A stretch of 64,000 nucleotides of DNA, taken from the NCBI RefSeq assembly GCF_040712315.1, contig NC_134015.1, positions 25,359,614 to 25,423,613 on the forward strand, written 5' to 3'. The notes beneath the pieces were generated by a model. It saw only the letters and a list, made by a program, of their open reading frames with translations. It did not search any database and had not been told where the DNA came from. This document shows positions 24,658 through 37,254 of the stretch, one piece after another; within the stretch, counting starts at the first letter, position 1; every line of letters begins with the position of its first letter. Position numbers and translations under genes: made by a program. This stretch comes from Castanea sativa (lineage: Eukaryota; Streptophyta; Magnoliopsida; Fagales; Fagaceae).

Positions 24658-26273
24658 TAGTTTTAGAAAACAAAAAATTTATAAAAATCGATTATTTTTT
24701 TTCTATAAAAAAATTTATTAATTTCAACTAAATTAAATTGTAAATTTCACTTCTATATGACTTAACATATACATTATAAAATAAGAGAAATAAAAAAAAA
24801 TAGTAAATTAAAATATTTTATTTTGTTTATGGATGACAAAGTATGTGTCCCATACTCTTAATCAAAAAAATCATTGCATCTTTTCTTCTAATGGAAAAAG
24901 GGTAAAAAAACTATATCATTAACTCTCTAAATGCAAAATGAAGAAGGGTTTGTTTTTGGAAAAATATATATATAGTTTTACTAATGAGATATACTTATAT
25001 ATTATTGGAAACATATTTTTTAATTCTCCTAAAGTTAATGAGCTATATAAGGCAACAAAATTGAATATTAAAAGAAGAAAAAAAATGAGGCATTAATACT
25101 TTAAATGGGTATTTATTAATTCATTTAAAATATGCAAGGGGCCATTAACTAATCTTGTCAAAATTGGCCCCAAAAGAAGAAAATCAATCTTCTCAAAGAA
25201 AAAAGGGAGGCCATTAAGTAAAATTATGTCACAAATTATTTGAGCAACCTAGCAACCCTCTCCTTTTTTGATAACTCAATTGCTATAAGAAATTAAGGAC
25301 TTGGAATTTAAATCTTAATTCTTCTTATAAATGAGACAAGATAATACAACAAAAATACAAGATTTTTTACTAACATTCATCCTTTAAAAATATTAGTTGG
25401 TGTGTGATGCAATGGATGTATCTTTGAAATGAGATTTAAACAGTAGTTGATGTTGGATTTGTTTAAAGGGAATATCTCTTGATGGAACATGGGGATTGCA
25501 TGGGGACCATATTTTAAACAAGTCAGGCAGAGGAAAGGACCAAAAGGAGAGTGTTTGGTTTGTCCTCTTGCAATGGTTTTGAAGCCTATCTATTTTTTGT
25601 GCCACTCAAAGTGTGTTAAAATGTAGGGGTAATGTCGGCCATGTGGTAAGCTAAGCTAAGCTAGTCAAGGCCAGCCATCACTGTCCAAAACAAAAGTCTA
25701 TGTTTCTATGTTTCTATTGTTCAATAAATGATAATCATGTCCTTCTGCCATGCTCCCCTCACATGGCCAGGTGCTTGCCTCACCATTGCTCCTGCCCTGC
25801 GCTGATTCTCCTAAAGGTTCTGCACTTGCATGCCCAAAATGGCTCTCCTGTGGTCCCATTTCTTTAGCTTTTATTGGACCATGTGATGCATTCTACTTTT
25901 TCTGTTTTTTCTTACTTTTCCAAATTTTTTTAAGGTATGAGTATGTCTTAGCATACTAAAAAGTTTTTAACAAAATATTAAATAAGTTTTTTTCAAACAG
26001 TGATTAAATATATTGCAAGGCTGTTCCTAAAAAACAAAAAAAAGTATATTGCAAGGCCAACCCTTGTTGCTCAACTGCTTGGCTTCACTTGATATTTATT
26101 TGAAAATAACTTATTTAAATTTTTGTTAAAAATTTTTTTAAAAAAATGTACTAAAGTATATTTGTACTTTGAAAAAAAAAAAAATAAAAAAAAATAAAGA
26201 GGTTTTAAAAAGTTGTGCATAAAAATTAAAAGCAAAAAAACTAGCTTATAATCCAATGACAAACCAATCCTTA
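24658..26273. other. AT-rich intergenic DNA, no gene seen
   Basis: Only short, low-complexity frames. Positions 26,095-26,240 resemble the repeat in AHK4 intron 3 (9,279-9,540), with TGTACTAAAGTATATTTGTAC. Confidence 0.4.
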
Positions 26274-26921
26274 GAGCATCCATATTAGTAAAGCCATAAT
26301 TTTAGTTATTTGGCTCCACCAAAAGCCACTTCATTTATTTTACCTTCTCACTTTACAAAACACCAAACATCAATGGTTTTATTTTAACTACAGTACCTCT
26401 ATGGTGGTGGCCGAAGCTCTCACCATTGCCTCCATGGTACTCATACACCTACCACACGGTTCCTTCCTCAGAATCAATTATGATCCTTGCTAGGTATTTT
26501 GGTGGTTATGTGGTCGTGTGAGTCGTTTTGTTGCTTCTGGTGGTGGTGAGTCGTTGGGGTTTCCAATTGAGGGTTTGGGTTGAGATTGGGTTGTCTTTGT
26601 GTTTGTGGTCGGGATTGTCAAAGGCGTCTGAGGGAAGAGTGGAGAAGAAAATGTATGATTGAGGAGAGAGAGGGCACGAGATGAACTAAAAAGGAAATAA
26701 ATAAAATATTTAGACCAATGTGAATACTGCAACAAAATACTAATTTTTTTATAAAAAAAAAAAAAACCTTTGAGCTACAGTGCACAACCATTTTTGGCTG
26801 TGCACTATAGCTAAGAAGCCAAATCTTTTGGCTATAGCTCCACCATTACAACCCTATTTTTTGTGATTGGTGGTAATAAAAATAGCAATATGATTTTTTA
26901 GCACCACCAATACTAATGCTC
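26274..26921. mobile_element. TIR element copy 3 (hairpin family)
   Basis: TTA flanks both ends. The inverted ends are GAGCATCCATATTAGTA and TACTAATGCTC. The left subterminal part (GCCACTTCATTTATTTTACC) matches the other copies. The cargo around 26,400-26,660 is GGT-rich. The hairpin at 26,773-26,812 has arms AGCTACAGTGCACAACCA and TGGCTGTGCACTATAGCT, with two mismatches. Confidence 0.8.
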
Positions 26922-26924
26922 TTA

Positions 26925-28440
26925 GTATGTCTATGACATTTGGAGTTCAAATCCTCTCTCTGTTATTATAACTATTGATTTATCAAAAAAAACCTTGTAG
27001 CTCAATTGATTAGCACATGTTGGTGTTTCCAATAGAAATATTTGTTGAGTTATGTAGAGCCTAATTTGTGTTCGATTCAGATTATGACCCGGTCTAAATT
27101 AGAAGTGTTATGGTTTTAAATGGTTGATTTTATGAGGCTTAATCTACGGAGTGAATGCTTGAGTGATAGGCCTACCTTGGAAAATATTTTTGGCCCGTTT
27201 TAGACCAATTGTGGATCCATTGTGTGGGATATAAAAATATTGTTACTTTAGGTTAAGGTTTGTTGTGTTGTTGAGAGAAAATAAATTTGTACTACTGCAT
27301 CTTGCAAAATTTTCCTAAAATAATGAATCACTGTAACTCCATAAATGTAGGCAAATTGATAAATCGAGTAATTTATTGTGTTATGTGTGATTGTTTTGTT
27401 TCTTACAATTTTTCTTTCTTATTTTCGCATGTTATAAATTTGGGAATTTGTGTAAATTCCCATAACATTTAGAATTCAAATCTCATTTCTCTATTGTAAT
27501 TATTGAATTATTAGAAAAATAAATGTTAGACTAATTATATTTTTGTCCCTAAAGTTTGAGATTGTTTATATTTTGCCCATTTACGTATCAACATTTTTAT
27601 TTTAATCTTGAATGTTTGATTCCATTTTCATACTGATTTCAAAGTTTATTTAGTAATACTTGGTTTTATACTTGTTTTTACAAATACTTGGTTTCAAAGT
27701 CAAAATAATTTCAAACTTAAGGGTATATTATTTATTTTAGTTCTTTTGGTCGAGTAAGGGTCAAATAATTCGGTTTGCAAAACATTTTATTAGAAAATAC
27801 TACATTTCTAAAAGGAAGTGAGGAAGATGTAACATTGAACTATTTTTGAAAATTTAGAAATTGTGAAATAATCAATAGTTGTGAAATGAAATTAGGATTC
27901 TAGCAAATAGTTTAATGACCATATTAGTAATTCCTCCAGAAAAATGCATAAATAAATTAGTATTATCGCAGATTTGGATTTGATTTAAGGTATCTAGAAA
28001 ATATACTTGTGCGGTTGTGCCAAATTGCCAATTGACTTATATAATAAAGTTCGTTGACGTCGTACGAAGAACCTGGAACCAAATCATATCTTCATCTTGA
28101 TGTTACGTCTGCTTTGCATTTTTTCTTTATCATTTTCCCAGGAAACTGTCCAATGATATTGTTAATTTATCTTGTAAAAATCTATTCAAAATTCTCTTGT
28201 AGTCTGAAATTATATGAACTTGGCGTGGATTACAAGTCCTGTTATATCAAAAGCAACTTTTTTTTTTTTCTATAAAAAAAAAAAAAGCAACTTTTTTTTT
28301 CCTTTTTTTTTTTCAGTCCCGTGGTCTAGTCTCGAAGTTTCAATACTACAATTCTAATAAAATATTAAAATCTTCAATGTAATCTCCATTAAATAATGAA
28401 AAAAATCGTTGCTGTATTCTCTCTTTTATCAAATTTTTCT
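26925..28440. other. AT-rich intergenic DNA, no gene seen
   Basis: No protein motif on either strand. Poly-T and poly-A tracts lie around 28,260-28,315. A segment at 27,540-27,600 (TTTTTGTCCCTAAAGTTTGAGATTG) belongs to a diffuse class of 'gtccctaaa' repeats, with a similar one at 59,900-60,010. Confidence 0.4.
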
Positions 28441-28451
28441 TAATAAAAAAA

Positions 28452-28600
28452 AATGTGTGCCCTTAGGGCACACATTAAGCTATCTATTTTTGAAAACATT
28501 TTCTCAAAAATTGAAAAAGCTGTCAATGCTTTTTCAATTTTTGAGAAAATTTTTTCCAAAAATTAAAATTATTATGTATTCTTAAAGCACAAATTAACAA
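28452..28600. repeat. Double-hairpin element, probably a MITE fragment
   Basis: An 11-bp-arm hairpin (AATGTGTGCCC, loop TTA) lies at 28,452-28,476. A second with 20-bp perfect arms (TTCTCAAAAATTGAAAAAGC, loop TGTCAAT) lies at 28,501-28,547. The first arm sequence is a common end of plant Mutator-like MITEs, as I recall. The far end near 28,590 (TTAAAGCACAAATTAAC) is degraded. Confidence 0.5.
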
Positions 28601-28771
28601 AATCCATAAAAAAAATTACAACTTTATTAAAAAGAAGATAAAAATATTATATCTTGAGTCAAAGCGGACTCAATGAAAGTAGAATTTTCAGCTATCTAAG
28701 TTACATAATTATTAATACTCTTGGCATGCTAAGTTAAGATATGTACAAGACAATTGCCTTGTCTTCTAATA

Positions 28772-29430
28772 TTACAGAACTAAAATTTGTCCAAAATCTT
28801 TAAACTTGTGTCGAATCCTATCAATTACATTGGCCATAGTAGCTGGCGGTTCACTAATCAAGGCGAATACAATCTTTGAGTCATACTCAAACACCACATT
28901 ACGAACATCCACATTCCAAGCAAAAGTAACCCCCTCCTCCATTGCCATTGCCTCACTCTCCAACAGTCCCAGCGGGCGATGTAATTTCTTGCTTAGAGCC
29001 ACTGTAACACGGCCTGCACAGTCTCAAATTAGCACCCCAAACCCAAATGATTGATCAACTCTAAACGTAACGCCATCGGCATTTAGTTTGTACCAAGGGG
29101 AAACAAGAGGTACCCACCGTGCATCATCTGTAATTGTATTATTGTAGCCCAAGATAGCTTAAGGTTAGCCGTTTGAAACTCATTTAATATTTACCTAGCC
29201 TTCTGTACTATTCACTTTGTTCCTACTAAACCATAAACACCACGCTACCATGATAACTAGCTCCATTAGCTCATCCCTAAACTTACTAATATAAATTAAG
29301 TACCACAAAAAATACGCAAATTTGGGGAAGACCATTCCATGTGCAGCAATCGAAATACTAGTGAGGTTCCACACTTCACAAGCTAAATCACACTGCCAGA
29401 AAATATGCCCACCACTTTTTGCTTCAAAGT
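28772..29430 (-). pseudogene. LINE 3' fragment: zf-RVT-like region and RNase H (RVT_3) domain
   Basis: On the minus strand, 29,430 to about 29,200 encodes HIFWQCDLACEVWNL, resembling the zinc-binding segment after the reverse transcriptase of plant LINEs. Then come YKLNADGVTF, EAMAMEEGVTFAW and YDSKIVFALI, which hold the D-E-D acidic residues of a plant LINE RNase H (RVT_3). The frame has a TGA at a position where the family has Arg (CGA). No reverse transcriptase is found upstream. This is a fossil LINE piece, and it could be from the same family as the ORF1 fragment at 2,636-3,629. Confidence 0.75.
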
Positions 29431-32305
29431 ATTATCAAAAACAAAAAACCTTAATCCAAAATTTAATATGAGTCAACGCACAAGTAAATAAGGCATGTCT
29501 TATTGTCCTAATCATTACCAAAGTGATTAACAATTGTCAAGAGCCTCAGAAGTTAGGGAAAAGTTAAAGAGATGTCATAAGCATGTTGATTTAGGAAATA
29601 TTATTAGAAATTTTTTATGAAAAAAATGAATTAATTATTTTAACAACTTTTTATATTTTTTTATGAAATTTGCGTCAAAATTTTCTAAAATAATACATTA
29701 ACAATTGTCATAAATCATCCGTTAAATAATACTTTTTGTCGGTGTTCCTATCGATTTTAAAATCCCCATTTCCTTTTGTAACTATCTAATTTTTTTTTAT
29801 AAAAAAAAAGAAAAAGACTAACAATTAAAGATGTGCTCATTCCATTTGCATTTGTCCCCTAGCATTTCACTACTTTTTTAGGTTGTATTTGATTTCTTTG
29901 GTTGCAAGGAACAAATATAGTCATAAGATTAGACGCATAGCTTAGCATAATGGGCAAACGAGCAACTTTATGTGTCCTACTCATCTAAACAATGAACAAA
30001 TGTGACCTTCCAAATTCAATTGAGCCATTGCCTAAAAAGATGGGGGGAAAATTTCGAGAGTTTCAAATAGACTGTATTTGGTGCTTTCAACCCCTATATT
30101 CAACGCCTTGCCAACACGATATCTCAAACCTTGTGAAGCAAAGATACGGAACAAATGTATTTTATTTTTATAGTATAAAAGATCTTGTGTGTCTTTACCT
30201 TTTCTCATCTGTTTTTTTTAATAGTTATTACTGCAAAAAGTGTTAGGCTAACTTGGACCTAGACTCCTTTGAGTCTTTGACTCATTCCACCAACACTCTC
30301 TATGTCATGTTTAACGGGAACCATTGTTGCTTAAGGGAAACTATTTCTGTCGAAGTTCACGTGAATCAGCACGTACACAATGATTTTTTTTTTTTTTTCC
30401 GTGAATCAAGTATACAATGATTTAAATCAATATTTTCAGTTTATTTTGGAATCAGTATATATCAATGTATCTTTTCACAATTTAAATATAAAAAAATAAC
30501 TTTATATAAAAAATTCATAGTTTATATTTTCATTAAGCAACATAAATTTATTAGCTCACATACCAAGCAAACTCTGAACACATAATAAGAGGTAATCTTT
30601 CAACCCAAAAATATACCACTTATCTCATTAAATAAAATATACCAAATGAGAAACTAAATACGGGTTCGGAGTGATCTAATTGCTCAAGAGTAAGAGTTTG
30701 GGAATTTATTCATATAAAATTAAAGGTTCAGTGAAATCTATTAATTTCAATTAACAAGATCCATTAAAGTTTGGCTCCTAATAAAAGTTTTATACTGCAA
30801 AAATTAGGTATACAAGTATCCGACTAATGATATATAAAGGTTCACCAATGTTGTCTCATTTGGTTTTCTAAGCGCATTGCTGACCAACATATGTACCTTA
30901 AGTTTAGTAGAAGTATATGTATTTTTTAAGGCCTAAATATGAATGACATACTACTTGGAAGTAGTGATTTGGTTTTGCCATGTAAGACATTCTATATGAT
31001 ATGAAGCTATTGTTGGAAATATTTAAAAAGTAATTTACTTTTGTGAATATGTAAACAAGAACAACATACAATTCTAATCATAAACAAGAACACAATTAGA
31101 TTAAATATATAAAAAGAAATATGTACAATAATTAAATAACTTAGAGACCAAACATGTGAAAAATGAATGATGCAAAATTGATCAAGTCTTGTGTTTGACA
31201 CAATCCCTTAATGCAAATTTGGGGCCTCACACAATTACTGGTGCTTAGAGACTATTAGATGTTTATCTCCTAGGATAAAATGATCAAAAACAGCTCAGAG
31301 AAGAAGCACTACAAAATTTGTGCTCAGCGAATTGAACTATGTCTCTTTCTCTCTCTTTGACTCTATATTTATGCACAAAAAATATTTTTCTCTAGGAGAA
31401 AATTTCTTAATAAAAGTTGTTTTTATGAATGAGAGACTAAATATGTACGTTAGTAAACAAACACACTGTTCAAAAATTGATGCATATAGACTTATTGACT
31501 CAAAAAATAAAATAATAAAATATTGTCTAGTCCACACATGCCTAAGTCCAACTCAATGTCCAGCCTATGAGTATATATACCCATATATTATCTCTTTTTT
31601 TTTCCTATGTGAGACTCAAGGATTTTCACCGCTTTAAAACTACTTTCAATTTGACACATTGAAGTTAATTTCTTATTAACTCAATAATTTTCTAACTATA
31701 ACACATGCATTATGGATAAGTCTTAAGATTGTCAATTTTATAATGAGACATTTAAAGATTTTTTTAAGATAACTTGGTTGTAATTTTCTGTTCTCTAGAT
31801 AATGATAGTGAAATTTGAAATAAGAATATCAACATGAAGTAACTTAGTATTAGGGAGAATTTTAAGAAACTTAAAGTGTCCATTGAGTTAAAATTATTGA
31901 GCTAATATAAGTTAATTTTGTAACTAAAAGTCTTTTTGGACATTTGGAACTTGCTAGTTCATTTGGTGTTTAGTGTCTCTCTAATTATTCTATGTTTTGG
32001 ACACATTTGTTTATTTTTTTATAAGAAAATTTATTATTTTTATTTTGTGCACATAAAGTATATGTATTAAGTTAGATTTATTTGTGGAGGATATATCTAC
32101 GAGAATATATAAAAGAGGACCCGAATGGCTAATAGGTAGTTCATTCATAAAGAATTAATGGCTCATAAAATTCTTATGTAAGGATTACAAATTACAATAC
32201 ATTGTAATACATGAAAGGAATCACTCATTATAATTAAGGTTATTACCGCCATGATTCATGTTTTGGATTCTTTATTTGAGTGGGAGTATTCACAACTATA
32301 TGACA
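29431..32305. other. AT-rich intergenic DNA, no gene recognised
   Basis: ORFs up to 105 codons (for example 31,320-31,637) lack motifs. Positions 31,010-31,640 show features of an LTR-like repeat (TGTTGGAAATATTTAAAAAG at the start, the TATATATACCC block near 31,575, then a T run), but I could not pair it with a partner. Confidence 0.35.
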
Positions 32306-32456
32306 TGTTAAGAGAGTTTCAACCTATAATACTCGCTTCTAATGATAGCTCTTTATTATCAAATCAAGACGCCAATCGGTTTTGGTGTTGCCGGAGATTG
32401 AACCTCAAATCTCTTATTCAATTATAAAAAACTTTACCAGTTAAGCTAACTGGAAC
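32306..32456 (-). mobile_element. tRNA-derived SINE copy
   Basis: Reverse-oriented copy of the family at 16,422. On the minus strand it contains TTAGCTTAACTGG (A box) and GGTTCAATCTCC (B-box-like), followed by TTGATAATAAAGAGCTATC. Confidence 0.65.
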
Positions 32457-32726
32457 CCACCCAACTATACAACATGGGTAATAAATAAATAAATAAATAT
32501 ATACATATAAATAAATAATTATATATATATATATATAAATAATGACCATATTATAGTGAATATCACTTATCAAGTTATTTAAATGCTACGTGGGCCAAGT
32601 AGGAGAATGTAAGATTATATCTCCATTAGGAGATTTTATGTGGCCCACATTTAAATGATATATGAAAACTTCATCTTAAATTTTCTATTTGTAAAAGTAA
32701 CTCTTTATGATGTAACATTTTAAAAC

Positions 32727-32930
32727 CACTACAAAAAACTGGGGCTATCCCAGTGTTTTTCAATCACTGGGATAGCCCCACAAAGCACCAGTATAGGCCA
32801 AAAACACCTATCCTAGCACTTTTTTTTTTCCCTATGCTTTCTAACTGTGCGCAATGACTATGGCAATAGGGTCGCCTGACCTACACCAGTGCTTTTTAAA
32901 ACTGCCGGTATAAGTCTCAATTGGTGATTA
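32727..32930. mobile_element. CACTA-like transposon end with perfect hairpin
   Basis: It starts CACTACAAAAAACTGGGGC, the usual end of plant CACTA (En/Spm) elements. Immediately inside are 16-bp perfect inverted arms (TGGGGCTATCCCAGTG and CACTGGGATAGCCCCA). Subterminal words GCACCAGTATAGG, CACCAGTGC and GCCGGTATAAG repeat in both orientations. The opposite terminus is not seen. Confidence 0.5.
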
Positions 32931-33596
32931 TACTTTGAAGACATCTTGGAATAACCCCTATAGTTAGTAAACAAACATGGAGTTACAATTAATTAAACTC
33001 CTTGATGGAAGGACTAAAGGAACAATTCTTAAATTAAAAAGCTCCTTCGTCTAGCCCATATAGCCCTTGTCTCCACCAAAAAGATATATTTTTGGAAAAG
33101 AGTAAGACTTAGATACAATGCTTAGGTATTGTTTCTTCGGTTCTCCTTTTAAGATTCTGCCATGCGTATTATTTCTCATGGGATGGAAGTGTATTTTTTA
33201 GTTAAGTAGTTACATGGCTGAATCTTAAGAGTGGAACCTAAGGAACAACACCTAAAGTACTGTACCTAAGTTTTGTCATTTGAAAAATACCATAGACTAA
33301 AAGAACTCTTTTTTCTATACATTATCTTAAATAATCAGTTTTCTCTAAAACACTTGAGCAATAATGACTAAAAGTATGTTTGTTTTCTCGTTAGTCTAGA
33401 TTTTCTTACAAATAAGCCTACCCTGATCTATGCTTTGTCAACTCATAATCAAGATGAAAAAAAGACAGTGAAATAATGCAAGAGTAACTCCTAAGAAAAA
33501 CCCAAATGTTTAATTATAATAATAAAAAGATAATATAAACGATTAATATCTATCATAATCCCCTTAGACCTTTTTTATAATAAAACACCACCATAC

Positions 33597-33990
33597 TGTT
33601 AGGATTAGTACCCTAGACTAGAGTTTTAATAGATTCTTTAGTCCTATCTTAAGTCACATACTTAAGTCCAATAGACTAATCCATTTATTAAATGATTTAT
33701 TATTTAATTTGTCAATAACAATTAAGCAAATGGTTATTTTATTTTAAAATGAAAAACTACACTCTAGAGTTCTTGTGGAATTGAGGTGAAGATCTGAGGC
33801 GTTTTCAAGATTAAATCATCACTTTGTTTTTGAATTTCATTGTAGTAAGGTATGTACTTCATATAATGTTTTTCTTCGATTGAAAGTTGACGTGTTATCC
33901 TGTATAATAAAAGTAGATGATTTTGTCTTCCTCTATATTGGATTTGTATGATGTAATCCTTGAACCGTTTGGTAATGTTGTTATAGTAAT
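33597..33990 (+). mobile_element. LTR fragment related to the solo LTR at 54,240
   Basis: It starts TGTTAGGATTAGTACCCTAG, like the start of the repeat at 54,240 (TGTTAGGATTAGTGCCCTTA). It later shares GTGGAATT, GAGGTGAAGAT and GAATTTCATTGTAGTAAGGT-type words with that repeat's 3' part. It is much shorter, so the middle was deleted. The complete Gypsy element inserted just to its right. Confidence 0.4.
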
Positions 33991-34153
33991 GTTATTTAAG
34001 TTTTTTGAAAATACGTGTGGATAAAAATGTATTGTGGAAATACAAATTGTATTATTTAAACAACGAAAACTGTTGTTTAAATATCCCTACAAAATACCCC
34101 CCTGTTTTCCAACACATACTCGGAAGAAATTCTTATCAAATTAGGAAAGAAAA

Positions 34154-34679
34154 TGATGATGCCGAAAAATCACCAGTAAGTCGCAAGCACTCCTCTTACC
34201 AAAGCAACACCTGCAAAAGAGGAAAAAAAGACCTAAAAGAGAGCACCGATGTGGTGCCGGCCAAAAACCCTCCGAAGGTCAAGTTAGAGTCTTATTTTTT
34301 AACCCTAGAGTGTCAAAGTTGAGATAATTGTACGTACCTTGATACTAGGGTTTCTGGGGTATTTATATTGGCGTAGAATTTCCTTTCCTTTTAGGATTCT
34401 ACTTCCTTCTTGAGCCCTTTTCCATATAGGAGTCTTATTATTATGGTCAAACGTGTAACGCAAGAACTCCAGGTGTACACGCTTGTGTGGAGATAAAGCA
34501 AAGCCAAGTCAAACACAACGTGTGGCAAACAACTAAGGATTTACAATTAATCAATTACCGGACGGGTACTCAATGATCGGCACCGTCCTATATGTATACC
34601 CACGGTATTAATCCGTCTACTCCCATTCCGTCCACCTAGGACGGAGGAAAGATCCGTCTTACGTTTTTCATCCTCTTCA
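34154..34679 (-). repeat. 3' LTR of the Gypsy element
   Basis: 526 bp, TG...CA ends, near-identical to 43,833-44,358. It is preceded by the GAAAA target duplication. Confidence 0.95.
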
Positions 34680-34698
34680 GTTGCCCCCTTCACTCCTT
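34680..34698 (-). other. Polypurine tract next to the 3' LTR
   Basis: On the minus strand the LTR start TGAAGAGG is preceded by GAGTGAAGGGGGCAAC, a purine-rich plus-strand primer site. Confidence 0.6.
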
Positions 34699-34868
34699 GG
34701 ATCCGTCTTTTGAAACTAGACGGATTCATGGAGTGACAAGTAAATTTTTTGAGATAGGACGGATCTGAAGGACACGTGGCCTGTATTTATGACGAAGGAC
34801 ACGTGGCCCTTATTGATTAGCTATTCCCCTGAAACAAGGCGTCCCCTCGTATTCTGTGCCCTTCACTC

Positions 34869-35117
34869 TATAAAAGCCTGCCTTTTCTTCCTTCATTTTT
34901 CTCTTCCTATAGAAAATTTGCAATCAGAGCGCCACCGTCATCCATATCGTGCATTCTTGTCGTCCTTCTACTTTATCCGTCAATTCGCATTTGCTCAATT
35001 CGATCCGGTATGTACTCCTAAACTTTCTTCCGTCTATCTCTTTATTATTATTTTTATTTTATATATATGCAATTTCTTTAGATTCGTCAGTGTTAGGTCA
35101 TACCGTCATAAATGTAG
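34869..35117 (+). promoter_or_regulatory. TATA box, leader and leader intron of the opposite-strand gene
   Basis: TATAAAAG at 34,869-34,876 lies just inside the 3' LTR and faces rightward. A CT-rich leader follows. A good intron begins at 35,008 (GATCCG then GTATGT) and ends with a TAG at 35,115-35,117, three bases before the ATG at 35,121. These signals make sense only on the plus strand, so the gene has its own promoter, separate from the LTR promoter on the other strand. Confidence 0.6.
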
Positions 35118-35120
35118 GTA

Positions 35121-37060
35121 ATGTCTAGTACGTCAAGTAATCAATCGTTTGTCCGTGACGGAACGGGCTACAATGAGAGATTCCCGTCAGGTCCAAAAGA
35201 TCCTGACACTTCAAGTGAAGAGAGGAATCCGTCCAGTACCTTTTCTTCCCTAGATGATGAAGGTCTAGAGGCGGAGAGTTCAGAGTCGTCGAGTAGTAGC
35301 TTAGATGGTGTGGATCCCCCCGTTCAATCAGTGATTGGTCCGGACGGTCTTAGAGAATTCGTCATGTTACCCCTCTGGACAGTGAATGATTTTAGGTCAT
35401 CAATCACTGAGTCCCACCTCAAAACACTTAGAACCAAGTATCAAATACCTGATAACGTCCGTCTACGTCTTCCCCACAAGTCTGAGAAGTGTTACTACAG
35501 GGGGGTCGACGGTGCTGGAATCTATGAGCAAGCCATGAAGGCAGGGCTCAAATTCCCTTTGAGTTCTCTCCACCGTCGTCTACTTCAATACCTTGGCCTA
35601 TCCGTCACACAGATCTCCCCAAACACCTGGAGAGTGTTCATAGGCGTAGAGGTTTTATATGGAGCCATGTCCGACGGTGCCCGAAGATTGACGGTGGAAG
35701 AATTCTTCCACTGTTACCGTCCGACGGAGATCGTCAAGTCAAAAGGAATGTATAGTTTCGTAGCCAGGAGCCGGTTGTTGAGGCTAGTCAGTGATACCCC
35801 AGACTCCAATAGGGATTGGAAAAGTAGATATTTCTTTTTGGAAGGGGATGAATGGATGTGTCTTCCAGGAGATGACACGTATATGCCCGTCGACACTACA
35901 TGGGGCATAATGCCTTCGTCGGGTATGCTATTGCTTTGGTTTCCTTCTAATTGAATCTTGAAAGTTATTTCATTTTTTTTTAAAAGCCTAATCGTCTTTT
36001 TTTTTTGTAGCTCGGGACCGTCCACAAGTTACCTTAGAGCAGTGGAGTTTCCTAGAGAGAATCTTCAACAAGACGAAGCTTCAAGAGAGGACGTGGGCAC
36101 AACTCGTCACTCTTGATACCCTCCATTGGTATTGTCACGGTCCTGAACCTTCAACTATCGCCCGTCGTTACGATAGCAGAGTACGCAAACGTAAGTCCGT
36201 CGTAAATATGTTCGTCTTTTCGTATCGTTTCTATTTTCTACTCTTGCCTTTCCTAACACCCGTCTTTGATTTGCAGAGATGGACGCTGCCAAGAAAAGAG
36301 CCTTCATCAAACAACAAGCAGCGAAGAAAAAACAAGAGGCTGGTCAAGCTAAGGCGACGGCTCCATCTCTTCCGTCAAAACGGAATCAACAAGAGAAGGT
36401 GGACCGTCTGCCTAAGAAGCAGAAGACAGAGCCCGTCGTAGCATTGAAGGCCGAGAAGCCACCCGTCAAGCACGGCAAGGGTAAGGGCTTGATGAAGGGC
36501 CCAATTCCCACCGAGGAGAAACCACCCGTTCTCTTCCGAGAAGATTCAAGTTACGCCCTGAAGAAACTTTCGTTCATCCTGACGGCTGACGTTTACGAGG
36601 ACCTTGGCAACCATGCGACAGAAGCGATGGGAGAGACGGGCCTCTTTAATATGGCGCAGGTACTTTCGAACCCATCCTTTAACTTTGCAATCTTCATTAT
36701 CATCCGTCATTTTCACAGTATTCTATTATGTTTTCAAGCCATGCTGATGATGAAAGGGCTAATGGGCCGTTGTCTCAATCACGAGACAATTATGGACCGT
36801 CTTAGGAAGAAAAATAAGACGATGGAGGATGAGCTTCACGACCTGAAGACCTATAAGATCAATACGGATAGAAAGCTTAAGTACTCGGAGCAGGTTAGGG
36901 GTGAGCTGGAGAGGGCAAACACTTGCGCAGTCCGTCCGTTCAGATAGTACAGACGATGTGCTTGCCGTCACTGCTCTAGCTGACGAAGGTCAAACTCTCC
37001 ATCTAATTCAACCAGATGACGATCAGAGGAATGAACCCACATCCCCAAAGCATCAGTAGT
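35121..37060 (+). pseudogene. Opposite-strand gene of the Gypsy element (PF04195-like 'putative gypsy-type transposon' protein)
   Basis: Plus-strand gene inside a minus-strand retrotransposon. Exons with matching phases: 35121-35922, 36011-36190, 36277-36659. These encode an acidic Ser-rich N-terminus, then a conserved domain (WTVNDFRSSITESHL, LPHKSEKCYYRG, GLKFPLSSLHRRLLQYLG) like the Pfam family named for gypsy-type transposon proteins, then a basic Lys-rich region (from about residue 328). A fourth exon, about 36,739-37,060, would encode a coiled-coil-like segment (MDRLRKKNKTMEDELHDLK). Its acceptor reads TTTTCAAGCC where TTTTCAGGCC would keep the frame, so a G-to-A change probably broke it. 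A further frame change precedes the end: one frame stops at 36,948, the other at 37,060. Function is unknown. Family members are known from Tat elements. Confidence 0.75.
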
Positions 37061-37254
37061 GGCCCTTTTAGCCGTTGTAAATTTTTTTTTTCACGGTCAA
37101 AACTTTAACCGTTGTAATTCATTTTGTTGAACCATCGTATTTTAATTGTAAACATTTCATTTTATGAAATTTTACTTAGCTTATTTTGTTGAATCTTCGT
37201 ATTTTGTGAACTTCGTTCCGTCATATATTATGTGATAATATGATAATAATCCTT

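Noticed and set aside
34789..35121. 110-codon plus-strand ORF before the antisense gene
   Set aside because: It spans the TATA box, leader and leader intron of the antisense gene, so it is unlikely to be translated as one piece.
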